Assembly: GCF_021018805.1 (NCBI RefSeq)
Contig: NC_086248.1
Coordinates: forward strand, 21,584,922 to 21,648,921
DNA length: 64,000 nt
Direction: 5' to 3'
Source of the DNA: Prinia subflava
Lineage: Eukaryota > Chordata > Aves > Passeriformes > Cisticolidae
Part shown: positions 39,323-49,640 of the stretch, piece by piece
How the letters are laid out: each line of letters begins with the position of its first letter
Numbering within the stretch: the first letter of the stretch is position 1
The notes under the pieces: generated by a model
The model's database searches: none
The model's input: only the letters and a program-made list of their open reading frames with translations
Told to the model about the DNA's origin: nothing
Program-made: the position numbers and the translations under genes

Positions 39323-41372
39323 AACTTTAAAAAATAAACAGGTCATGTTTCAATGAGAAAGCTGTTATTTTTGGCAACATGACAAGATCATTCTAAAGAT
39401 AAATAGAGATGATGAAAAATCTCAATTCAGCAAGTAAAAAAATGTAGAAAATGTTTTTAAATATCTTGTGTTCAGAGTTAAGTACAAACACCCTACATAT
39501 CCCAAAAGATTATGTGCTTACAGCTTCAATCTATATGTTTCATATGTTTTTAATACATATTCCCCTTTCTTTTACTGGTATTTATCCTCACTTTTGAATT
39601 CTCTTTATGCCACATTTTGATTTCCCTCCAGCAATAACAATATCTATAATCACTTCAGTGACATTTTCTACCATTTCCCACTTTGAAAGTGTCACAGAAT
39701 CACTGAAGACTGAAATTTCCAAACAATTTCAATCAACCAGTGAAGAACACCTGCTTGTTTTCTTGGTAGAAAAATTTGTAATTTAAATAAGAGAAGTGCA
39801 GAGTAACATTTAGGAAACAGTTCTTTACAATGTATTGAAAAATAAATATATAAAATAGGATGTGCTGATGAACCAAAATAATTGTATCTGTGACATCTAA
39901 TTCAAAGTGTTACATATGGTAGCAACCAGTGCCCAATTATCCATAACTAATTGGCATTGTAATTGTCTTTAATCTGAAATAGACAATTAAACATGTTCTG
40001 GACTGTTAACTGGTTCATATTTTAGGTGTTCAGCTAATTAGACATTTCCTAAACTGTTCATTTTGCATGTGACTAATTTGTGCACTAAATTCATACCTTA
40101 ATAGGATGTTTAATTTTTTTATGATCACCTAATGCTAGTGAAAAATTCCTCACAAGAAGTAAAATAGAGATACCCCCTTCAAATATAGTAATGAAATTAA
40201 CTTCTCACTGTCTGCATAAAAAAACAAAGAAAATTAATAACATTTTCTACTGTGAATACTTTTAAATGGAATTGAATACCCTCTGCTTTGATTTACGTTA
40301 GTATCTTTCTTCAGACTTCAAAAGACTTGACAGAAAGGATATGTTTTGGAGCATAGAACTTTGTTTTGTTATAAAATATTCTAGCAACACTACTTTTGCA
40401 CAGAGAGAGAAAAAATACTAAATCCACCATTTGATCATTTGTACATTTGGGTTTGGGGTTTCTTCTGTTCTCTCTCTCTCTCCCCCCCCCGTCTGTTCCT
40501 CCCCTTTCTCTTAATTTTTCTCTGCCCATCTTCATTCTGAACTGTGTAAGAAAGAGATGGCATTATGCAAGTTATACAAGAATTTAGGACTGAAACCATG
40601 TTGAAAATGTGCACTCGTGTTTGTGAGAAAAAAAACATGTCAAATCTGATCATATCTCAGTAAAAATAATGATTGCATTGCCTTAAATCCACATAAATGG
40701 CAGAGTTTTGACCTTTAAGATCAGAAGTTACATGGGGCAGTCTGCTTAAGAATAAGAAGTATTTTCAAAATTCAATTGGAAATACCAAAAGATACTTTAA
40801 GCAGAAAACCAGGTTTTACCATTGGTGAAGTGGAATCCAAGTGACTGTCCAAAGCTAGAACACAATTTTTGGGAATTAGTTACTCTCTTGCACCCACCTC
40901 TCACAAATCAGCTGTTGTAGAGACTTGGAAGCTCAGAGGTTTTCTGCAATGTCTTCATAAACACCCCTTAACAATACAGGCAACCTGACTGCTTTATATA
41001 AAAGTATAGCTTAGACTTCTGTAAAAGGTACCCATTTTACAGCTTTGTGAGTTAAGCATTGTAGGCAAACAAGACCCACACAGCTGTTTGCCCTATCCCT
41101 GCAGTGGGAGTGGGAAGTGATTTCAAAGGGCAAAAGCAAGAAAACTTGTGGCTTGAGACAATGCAACAAGCAATAATAAATATTTAATAAATGATGGAAA
41201 GATGATCATGCAGCCAAAGAAAAATAGAGAATTCACTCAGTACTTCATAACCACAGGCAATGTTTAGCGAGTCGCTGGAAATCAGGTAACAGTCACCTGG
41301 GAAAAGAGATTTCTTAACTCTGAACACCTCCTTGCCCAGAGCTCAAATTATAAAACATGACATCATATGGCA
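39323..41372. other. AT-rich unique DNA, no gene recognised
   Basis: Contains a CT/C-rich simple repeat at 40470-40491. A possible very decayed CR1 tail at 39693-39750 (CACAGAATCACTGAAGACTG) is noted at low confidence. Confidence 0.45.
40470..40491. repeat. (CT)n then poly(C) simple repeat
   Basis: Several CT units are followed by a run of about ten C. Confidence 0.85.
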
Positions 41373-41860
41373 TGGAATGTCATAGAATCATATAATGGTT
41401 TGGATTGGAAAGATGATCTAGTTCAAGCTCCCTGCTACGGGCAGGGACACCTTCCACTGGAGCAAGAGGCTCAAAGCTCCATCCAAACGGGCCCTGAGCA
41501 CTCCCAGAGATGTACACATTCTTTGGATAACCCATTCCAGTGTCTCACCACACTCAGGATGAAAAGATTGGTCCTAATATCTAATCAAAACCTACCCTCT
41601 TTCAGTTTAAAGCAATTGCCTCTGTCCCATCCCTCCATGCCCTTGCTGAAAGTCTCTCTCCACCTTCCTCACAGGCCTCCCTCTGAGGTGCTGGAAGGCT
41701 TCTGGAAGTTCTGCTCGGAACCTTTTCTTCTGCAGTCTGAACAATCCCATGTCTCTCAGCCTGTCTTCATTGGAGAGGTGCTCCAAACCTCTGATCATCT
41801 TCGTGGCCCCCTCTGGACTTACTCCAACAGATCCTTGTCCTTCCTAAAGTCTTATTTTGA
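41373..41860 (-). mobile_element. CR1 LINE fragment, minus strand
   Basis: The reversed CR1 tail (TGTCATAGAATCATATAATG) leads into the 3' UTR and ORF2 C-terminus. The minus frame 41798-41607 reads MIRGLEHLSNEDRLRDMGLF, a well-known CR1 segment. The 165-codon plus-strand open frame over the same DNA is antisense to CR1 and not a gene. The element ends about 65 bp from the nested LTR complex. Confidence 0.9.
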
Positions 41861-42542
41861 TTGATTTGAGTCAGCTGTGAGACCCCTCCTAACCTGTGGA
41901 TCCTCAGTTTACTTTCAAGGATGGGGCTCATGTCCATAACTCTGTCAAGATATGGACAGGGAGAGATCGCTCACCAGCTACTGTCACGGGCAGAACAGGC
42001 TTGACTTGGAGAAGTAGTTTAATTTATTATCAATCAAATCGCGTTAGAAGAATGAGAAACAAAATGAAATTGTCAAAACACCTTCCCTTCACCCTTCCCT
42101 TCTTCCTGGGCTTAACTTCACTCCCAGTTTTCCCTGTGTGTTCCCCATCCATGGCTCAGGGAGCAGGGAGTGGGAGCTGCAGTCAGTTCATCACACATCA
42201 TCTCTGCCATTCCTTACCCCTCTGGGAGAGAATTCTTCCCATTTTCCCCTGTGCCAATGTGGGGTCTCCCACTGATTGCAGGTAAAAATCTACCCCACTG
42301 TGGATCCTCATGGCTGCAGGGGTGCCCAAGACAGAGTTAATTTTTGCAGTAGCTGGGAGGGGTCATGGCTAGGACTCCAATGTTGATCAGAACCACCTTA
42401 GGTCATTGACAGGGGGGAATGCCTTCCAGTCAAGAAAAATATAGGGGGCAGGGGAAGAAGCCAATGTTATCCATTGCCGTGGGGTCTGGGGTAAGCATAT
42501 TTGCATATGAATCACTCTCTGTTGTATGATTTTGTTATAAAT

Positions 42543-42574
42543 ATCATTACTGTTATTTATCATTACTGTTATTT
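42543..42574 (+). repeat. 16-bp tandem duplication in LTR-B
   Basis: ATCATTACTGTTATTT occurs twice head to tail, just after the TATA-like element. Confidence 0.9.
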
Positions 42575-42673
42575 CATTTTCTTATTTCATTGCTGTTTCC
42601 ATAAACTGTTTTTATCTCCACCTGTGATCTTTGCCTTTTGTGCCTCCAATTCTCAACTTCATCCCACCTCACC

Positions 42674-42679
42674 ACAGGC
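42674..42679. repeat. Left target-site duplication of LTR-C
   Basis: ACAGGC, identical to 43080-43085. Confidence 0.9.
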
Positions 42680-43079
42680 TGTAGCCGAGCTCTGGTAAGA
42701 CTGGGGACTAGAGTAACGCGAGACCAACCAGTATGGTTTCCAGCACGAACTCCGCTTTATTCCGCGAGATGGCCGGTTAAGTACAGAACGGATAGTTTAC
42801 AGTTAGCAGGTGCACGGTGATAGGCGGTGAACATACAAAAGTATGTAAGCAATCTAGGGTTAAGGTAGCTACGGAGATTTAGTGCCATTACCTCTATGCT
42901 GCGAGTGGCCATACCTTAACACATACCTAGTAGGAGATAAGGTTATCTGCTACTACGTATGCTGAACGTTTTGCGGCCTACTAGACCCAGGCCTGAGGCC
43001 TAGTTTGGCCTAGTTTGGAATAGCTCAAATAGTATCCGTGAGCATATCATGCCCACGATACCTGAGAAACTCGGCCACA
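42680..43079 (-). mobile_element. 400-bp solo LTR (LTR-C), minus strand, inserted in LTR-B
   Basis: Exactly 400 bp bounded by TGTAGCCGAG and CTCGGCCACA, a terminal inverted repeat matching at 9 of 10 bases with canonical TG...CA ends. It is flanked by the 6-bp direct repeat ACAGGC at 42674-42679 and 43080-43085. The minus strand carries AATAAA at 42756-42761 and a short U5, so the element reads leftwards. A 6-bp duplication is typical of alpharetrovirus- and betaretrovirus-like (ERVK group) elements. It is CpG-rich and little decayed, making it the youngest of the three. No internal sequence remains, consistent with LTR-LTR recombination. Confidence 0.9.
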
Positions 43080-43085
43080 ACAGGC
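43080..43085. repeat. Right target-site duplication of LTR-C
   Basis: ACAGGC, identical to 42674-42679. Confidence 0.9.
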
Positions 43086-43493
43086 TGTGAAAGAGGCCAG
43101 TGCATGGTTTTGAAGAGTCTTAGTGCGGGCACTCAGCTGAGGAGTGTCATTCCTAAACCACAAAGGGGCACAGCTGCCTCACCATGGTCTTCACCATGAG
43201 CTGCAGGAATCCCTGCTCTGGCTCCTGAATTATCTCCTCCTCCTGTTTCTGCACTGACCTTGGTCTGCAGAGCTGCTGCTGCCCCATGTTCTCGCTCCTC
43301 TCTCTTGCTGGAATTGCCATTGCAGAGGTGTTTTCCCTGTTTTTAATGAAGTTATCCCAAGGCTCTGCCACCATCACTGATGGGCTTGGCTTAGCCAGCA
43401 GTGGGTCCATCTGAAAGTCAGCTGGCACTGGCTCTGTTGGGCATGGGGAAACTCACAGCAGCTTCTCACAAAAGCTCCCCCACAACCCTGCTG

Positions 43494-44155
43494 CTACTGA
43501 ACCTGGCCAAGCAAACCCAATACAGAGTCTAAGCACTGTTCAGAAACAAAGAAATAAATAAACCATTCCCGTATCTTCAATACTGTTTTTACCACAAATT
43601 CAAAACAATACATATAACCTAATACAAAGAAAATTAATGCTGTTACAGAAAAAAACAGTCCATAACTTAAAGAGACAATACTTTCTCCTTTGGAAATACC
43701 ACCAAGGTTACATTCAAAGTAACTTTCAAAGTGTTCAAGAAATTTAGAAGCTCCAGTTTCAGTGGCATTTTTAGAGTGAATTTTCTGTTGCATTAGAAAG
43801 TCAGAACTAGAATGTAAAACCAAATAAACATTGGATCTTGATATGCAAACAGTGAGGATATTATTCGTGAGGTTTCTCATAGCATGTTTTAACATGCAGG
43901 TGTTGTTGCATTTAAGGTCCATTTGCCAAGGATTCATTATTGTATTGGTTTGCCTCCATTAAGTATCACTGATAATTTTTCTCCTGATTACACTACTCAA
44001 TCCCTCCTGCATTTGTACTGCGTTGTCATCCCTAAGTGACTTGTGAATTGAACCACTTAAAACGGACCATTTGCTAGGCAGTTCAGCTAATGACTGGATT
44101 TCCTTAGCTTGGCAGTTAAGTGTGTTTATTGCCTTCATTCCTGATGAGATATATT
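43494..44155 (-). pseudogene. Decayed retroviral envelope-like C-terminus, running into LTR-A
   Basis: One minus-strand frame stays open for about 220 codons from 44155 to 43494, apart from a single TAA at 43959-43961. That is far longer than this AT-rich DNA would allow by chance. After that stop (ATG at 43937) come three N-glycosylation sequons (codons 11, 22 and 57). A hydrophobic segment of about 26 residues follows (codons 92-117, about 43664-43587), and then a short basic tail. The frame crosses the LTR-A start at 43524 and stops 30 nt inside it. Ectodomain with sequons, one membrane span, short tail and overlap with the LTR is the layout of a retroviral transmembrane Env subunit. I do not see the CX6CC motif of gamma-type Env. 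The source virus is not identified, and the relic is non-functional. Confidence 0.5.
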
Positions 44156-44887
44156 ACAACAAAAAAAGTTCTCATGCCTTCTTATAGATCTTTCTGGGTG
44201 TTTTTTGCATTCTTCAGGGATGTATGTCCAGGGTAAAAAGTTAACTGATCAGCTCGTATTTTCACTTTCTCCTTTTCTGGTTGTTTTAGATAGTATCAGA
44301 AAGAAATCAATCTTTGGAAGTGACTGTAGCCCAGACATTGAATTATAAACTCACATTTCCCAGACAGGGAGATTCTGCTCACCAACATATGAAGATCATC
44401 ACCACTATGGCCCCACATTTAGACCCAGGAATACATTTATTCTTGTAACGTAAGAATAGTAAGTTTTGGACATACATTTGAATTAATACCTTGTGAGAAA
44501 CTAAAGTGCTATGGGTAATGGCTTAAAAACTGTTGAAAAGAGGACCTTGGCCATTATGGCAAAATTGTGTAAAGAAGCTGCAACTACCAAAGCCCACTCC
44601 CCATCTAAATATTCCTGCTGACTGGAACTGGACTGTGAGTTAAGCCACCTAACATGAACTCGAGAGAAGGGTGGTACTACTGTCCAGTTATCACAGGTAC
44701 AAGGAGAGGAATGTATCCACAAGGAAAGCCAAACCCAGCAGCTGTCCTGAGAATCAGCTCTGACCAGCTTTGGGGTGGGGGAAGCCATAGCCCACAGAAA
44801 AAGCCTCTTCTGAAGAGCAGCAGAAAGTGGAAGATGGTATTCCATCCATACACAAGTTAATTTTTTGGAGATAATGGTTATATACAA
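44156..44887 (-). pseudogene. Possible upstream part of the same ERV internal region
   Basis: A minus-strand open frame 44887-44501 (128 codons) lies in DNA richer in G+C than the flanks and includes a CTCDNWT stretch with a sequon. Between it and the envelope-like relic the frame is broken by several stops and shifts. Position and composition suggest surface-Env or other internal ERV sequence. I cannot confirm this by eye, and no gag or pol motif or 5' LTR was seen to the right. Confidence 0.3.
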
Positions 44888-45759
44888 GTAAAAAAAAAAA
44901 AATTACAAATCAAACTGAGAGATAATGAATGAGCATGTCTCTGTTCTCTCACAGTATTTCTCATTAACACTTCATAAGAACTTTACCTAAAATGTTGCAT
45001 ATTTAAAGTATAGAAGACCTATCAAAATTAGGAAAATTACAGAAATGGAAGATGGCTCACCTTGCTTAAATGGTTCTTAACTAGCCAGAAAATTTATTCC
45101 TCTTAATTAGCACAGAGTTTTTACATCTTTAGTGCAGTGAACACAATGGAAGTGCAATATTGAACAAAATATGGGATACTGAAAAAAAATGTTTTTTGTT
45201 AATAATTCGGTTTATTTAATATTTTATGGCCTTGAATAGGGACAACATCTAACTTATTGCCTAATGAGCATTCAATTTATTTAAAGCCTCGGAAATCAAG
45301 GACACAAATTTTGCTATAGTTTTTACACTGCCAAGACATACTTCTGTCTTTTGTTACATTAATTCTCCTGAAAATGGATTAATGTAATTTTCTGCTTTTG
45401 TTTCAAACTTTAAGACTAAGAAGAATCACCAGAGAATCTTAATATCGAGTGTAGACAGTGAAAAATTATTAACTTTAGATATGTTTATTGTATAAACAAG
45501 AACATTAACTCTGAAACTGTCAAAGATTTTATCTGCTAGTCATTACTCAACTTTTTCCTTGGGTTACTGCAGCTGTAAACATTTTCATTACATTTTGAAT
45601 CATGATTAACTTGTTCTGATGCTTTAAAAGTATTGTTTTGTGGAACCAATTCATGTTGATACAGATCCCCAAGAAAAAATGGGCCATAAAAAGGGGGAAA
45701 ATGAATAAGAAGCCATCTTGGACAACTAGGATTTTAACAAAAAATGCAATATTATAATA
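44888..45759. other. AT-rich unique DNA, no gene recognised
   Basis: No LTR or coding feature was recognised. If the ERV internal region once extended here, it has decayed or been deleted. Confidence 0.45.
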
Positions 45760-46122
45760 GAAACAGTGTGGCCAGCAGGACCCCTGCACCCAACACTGCT
45801 GAGGCCACACTTGGAGTGCTGTATCCAGTTCTGACCCCTCACTACAAGAAAGATATTGAGGGGCTGGGTGAGTCCAGAGAAGGGCAGGGGAGCTGGGGAG
45901 GAGACTGGAGTACAAGTCTGATGAGGAGCAGCTGAGGGAGATGTGGTTGTTTCATCTGGTAAAAAGGAGTCACCGTCCATGGAAGTGTTCAAGAAATGAC
46001 TGGGCACCGCACTTGGTGCTATAGTTTAGTTGTCATAGGTGTTTTCTGTCAAAGGTTAGACTTGATGCTCTTGGAGGTATTTCCCAGCCCCAATGATACG
46101 ACAATTCTGGGATTCTATGATA
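45760..46122 (+). mobile_element. CR1 LINE, plus strand, internally deleted
   Basis: Starts in ORF2 (GGCCACACTTGGAGTGCTGT near 45801, GATGAGGAGCAGCTGAGGGA near 45920) and passes abruptly at about 45960 to the 3' region (CCATGGAAGTGTTCAAGAAA). It ends with ATTCTGGGATTCTATGAT at 46105-46122. The piece between, including most of the ORF2 end, is missing. Confidence 0.88.
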
Positions 46123-47397
46123 TTCAACCAGCTTTTTTCCCCCTTTTGTTGGCAGAAGTAAAAACTAACAAAAGAGTGAGAAAAAATTGTGAAGGAACCT
46201 GTATTACCCTTTTTCCTTTAGTGCAGCAATATGTACTCTTTCCACTGAATGCATTTGTGAAAGTTGTTGAATACATAGAAAGAATATTCAAGACTTCCAC
46301 GTATTCTATTTTGTTAATCATTCTCTGTCCTTGAATATTTTCTTTCTTTTCTGTAACTGTTGCTAATATTGTCATGGAAGACAGAGGGCCTATAGCAGGA
46401 GGACTATGTCATTTGCCAAGGAGGCATGATTTGGGTATTCAACATTGCTCAGCCTGTGGAGGAAACAGGTAAAGCTAAGGATCCCACTTTCTGAACCAAT
46501 ATTTTAAATACTAAATTGAACTTCTGGAAGGTGTTAATTCTTATGCTTCTGTGATTGTAAAAGATTTTTACATAAATATGGCTTTATGGAAATTTATATT
46601 ATAAAAGTTCTATCTTCGTTAGGGAGAAATTGTCTTTATACCTTGGTCGGTGTCCTAGTTCCAGATTTAACCAGAAGGGGTTGATGTGCCTGGTTCCCTT
46701 TTCATCATGTCTTAGAGCACAATGAAACAATGTTATCTTGTTATTGAAATATGTCATATTAATATTCATAGTATAAAAATAAGAAACACTAAAAAAATTA
46801 AACAAAAAAATAGATTTTTTATATGCAAATAGTAAAGAAAACCATTTGAACTCTTACTAGGTTTAAAAATAATATATCTATTTCATTGCACTAAAGCCCC
46901 TTTTTTTACATATGTAAACAATAATATTCAGCCTAGAAAGTTTAGACATACTGTGCATATATGTGCACCTGTACAAATTTTCATTTTTGACAATTATAAG
47001 CAGGTATTTGTATACAATATCACTTTGAAAATGAGCAACTTCATGATAATTTTCCCATTAATTTCAGCAGAATCAAGGTAAATTGCCTAAGGAAGATTCA
47101 TGTCTAAATTACACAGAGAAGCTTCTCTAAGTAATATTCCAAGATAACAAAAATTCCAAGATAACAGAAATGAAATTGAGTTCAGCATGTGAACAGAGGT
47201 CCTGACTGCTCTTCACTTTTTGGGTGACTATCAGGAAAGAGCAAGATGCAAAAGAAGTCAGTGAATGTTTAGTCAACACTGATTGACAGGGACATGCCGA
47301 CCTAAGCAGATGAAGTGGATACTAACAAAATTTTCATATTTTTTCCAATGGGAAAGAATCTATTTATTTTTAGAAAACTGGTAATAATATTTTAAAA

Positions 47398-47450
47398 ACC
47401 AAAACAAACCAAACCAACCAACCAACCAAACAAACAACAAAAGCCAAAAA
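47398..47450. repeat. (CCAA)n/(CAAA)n simple repeat
   Basis: Repeated AACCAACC and AAACAAAC units. Confidence 0.85.
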
Positions 47451-48760
47451 ACCCCACCCAAAACCATGAAGAGCAATGATTTGGTATTAGAGCACAGCGA
47501 GGTCATTCACAGTAAAGTAGCTCAGGTCAAAATAATTGTTAAAAAGCAATTAGTTGTCATGGCTTAAAGAGTGGAGGAAAGCACTGCTGCTGTGAAATGA
47601 GATAAAGATGGTGGAGTAGCATCTGCACAGATGATGAAAGGAAACAAACAGAACTAAGGAAAAGCAAATAAAGAGCTACTCTGTACACCCAGATGATTAC
47701 ATAGATACATTATCATGAGATCAGATAGGAAAAGGAGAATGAGGGATGTAAAAAACACTATTGAAATATGTCCTCAAATGAACAGACTTCTGAAAACTAC
47801 CTAATAGAACAGAAAAGGAAAAGTTTACTTATGAGCAGATAGAATGTCTTGTCTTTCATTTTGAGTTCAACCACTGAGGACTGTAACTTACCCTGTGCTT
47901 AAAGCAGGAATACTTACTTTGACAGCATCTGTAAATGACATTGTTGCTAACCTACAGATTTTTGTGCACTACTAGAGGTTATGATTTGAATGAAAAGCCA
48001 GTACCTTGGAGGGGAAATATCTTCCAATATGGCTTCATCATTTGCAGAATGCTCTTCTTCATTTTGAGTAGCAGTAAACTGAAAAGCACAAAGACAACTT
48101 TGCTTTCTTTTCTGTCCAACTGTTCCTTAAATTTATGAAGGTAATGGGAAAGAAGAAGGAACTATTCTTTCAACTGACAACCAGAGGAAAGCCTGCAATG
48201 TCTCCGTATTAAACACAAGATATCTGAAACTTATAGCAAACCATAGAATTTCTATATTTATACAGCAGTCTTTTTCTGTCCCATTACACACAAAGCTACC
48301 TGATGTCCAGTTTATAGCACCAGCAGTCCCTGTGAAACACCAAACAAAAATCAGAAAAAAGAATGCCTTTAATTTTGTTTCCTTCAGTTATTTCCCAGGG
48401 AGTATGGTATCAACCACTTTATTTTAAGACTGTAAAATATCTCAGATGGGTTTTTGTTGGGGTAAATGAAGGGGTAGAATTCAGCAGTGTTAATCAGATC
48501 AAACATGCAGTTTTACTGTCTCATTTATACCAATAGCAGAATCGATAGGTGACTGAGCCACTGACTCAAGATAGCAAAGGCTAGCACATGATATAAAAAT
48601 GATTTTGAACTCACAGAAGACTATTTCAGAAGGAAGGAGTATGCAACGAATTCCAAAAAAAACAAAGGAAGACAAAGGTTTCATACCTTTCATTCCATAT
48701 ACCTGACTTACAGGTCTTTATATAGCCACTCTGAACTCCAAACTCTTCAGCTGTAACTAA

Positions 48761-48780
48761 ACACACACACACATATATAT
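48761..48780. repeat. (AC)n-(AT)n microsatellite
   Basis: About seven AC units are followed by about four AT units. Confidence 0.85.
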
Positions 48781-49194
48781 AGATATGAGTGTATTTTTTT
48801 CCAATTACAGCACAGCATGAGTAGTATGCAACAAAAACTAGCATAACCAGACTGATGATCCTTTGTCTTTCACAAAATTAATAAGGATGAAAATTGAACT
48901 GATCATGAGGAATTACACCATGACTAGATTGATTTCAGAACTACATATATCCCATAAAACTCTAAATTCTACTTCTGTGGGTGCTGGGTTGCATGCCAAT
49001 AAAGTGTAGGGATCTGTTGGAGCAACATAAGTCTACAGATCCATTGAAGGGAAGGTGTTGCTCATCAGAGTGCCTTCCAGCCCTGCTCTCTGAAGTGACT
49101 TTTGACATAACAAGAAATCACAGACACACATGACTGAGCATGGAAAGCATCTCTGAAGGTAAAGCCAGTCCAAACTAGAGGAGAGACAACTATG

Positions 49195-49640
49195 GTAGGC
49201 TCCTGAAATGGTGTCCAATTAGTTTTTTAATATCTCCAAGGATGGAGACTCCACAGAATTATTGAGCAACCTGTTCCAGTGTTTAAACACAATTTTTATC
49301 CATTCACTCTTGTCCTGAACCACTGAAGCACTGAGAAGACTCTGTCTTGATTATTGCTTCTCATCAGGTATTTCTGCTCATGAGTAAGATTCCCTCAAGT
49401 CTTCTTTCCTCCTCCTAACCATTCCCATGCCTCTCAGGATCTCTGTGTATGAGAGATGCTGCTGTCCATTACAGTATTCATGGTCTTTAAGTGGGCTGTG
49501 GTGATTCCATGTCTCTCCTGTAGTGTGGGGCTGGGAACTGCTCCCATCACTGTTGAGTATCACAGCGGTGCTGAGCAGAGGTGAAGAATTACCTACCTCA
49601 CTCTGCAGCACTGGATGCAGCCCTGGAGCATCCCCGGACA
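49195..49640 (-). mobile_element. CR1 LINE fragment, minus strand, degraded
   Basis: ATCTCCAAGGATGGAGACTC and CAACCTGTTCCAGTG (49231-49283), followed by ORF2 end pieces and a CTGAGCAGAGGTGAAGAATT stretch near 49571, are all in reverse CR1 order. The tail octamers are not clear, and the copy carries many substitutions and indels. Confidence 0.8.

Larger units (their letters stand above)
42323..43163 (+). mobile_element. ERVL-like LTR (LTR-B), plus strand, inserted in LTR-A
   Basis: Begins TGCCCAAGACAGAGTTAA at 42323 and ends TCCTAAACCACAA at 43163. The five bases AGGGG occur on both sides (42318-42322 and 43164-43168), as expected for an ERVL-type 5-bp duplication, and the flanks rejoin LTR-A. 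The recognised landmarks are the AGAGTTAATTTTTGCAGTAG start, a TATAAAT near 42536 and the CATAAACTGTTTTTATCTCC U5 start. It is itself interrupted by LTR-C. The last CA of the usual end appears mutated, so its last base is approximate. Confidence 0.75.
41925..43524 (-). mobile_element. ERVL-like LTR (LTR-A), minus strand, split by nested insertions
   Basis: The outermost of three nested LTRs. Its U3 start is at the right: TGTATTGGGTTTG on the minus strand at 43524. It continues to 43164, is interrupted by LTR-B, and resumes from 42322 down to about 41925. On the minus strand AATAAATTAAACT lies at 42016-42028, followed by the U5 region with CCGTGACAG and GCGATCTCTCC. I recognise it as a common avian ERVL-type LTR. 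The middle of the family consensus is missing, and its outer (U5) end is not clear. A second fragment of the family lies at 20870-21030. Confidence 0.8.
46123..49194. other. AT-rich unique DNA, no gene recognised
   Basis: Contains a CCAA/CAAA simple repeat at 47398-47450 and an (AC)n-(AT)n run at 48761-48780. Open frames are short and featureless. Confidence 0.5.

Noticed and set aside
39693..39750. Possible decayed CR1 tail, minus strand
   Set aside because: CACAGAATCACTGAAGACTG is suggestive, but the following sequence diverges too much to call.
41367..41864. 165-codon plus-strand open frame, the longest in the window
   Set aside because: It lies antisense to the CR1 copy at 41373-41860; the minus strand carries the real CR1 coding remnant.
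43153..43428. 91-codon minus-strand open frame
   Set aside because: It lies within the U3 part of LTR-A; open frames there are a property of the LTR sequence.
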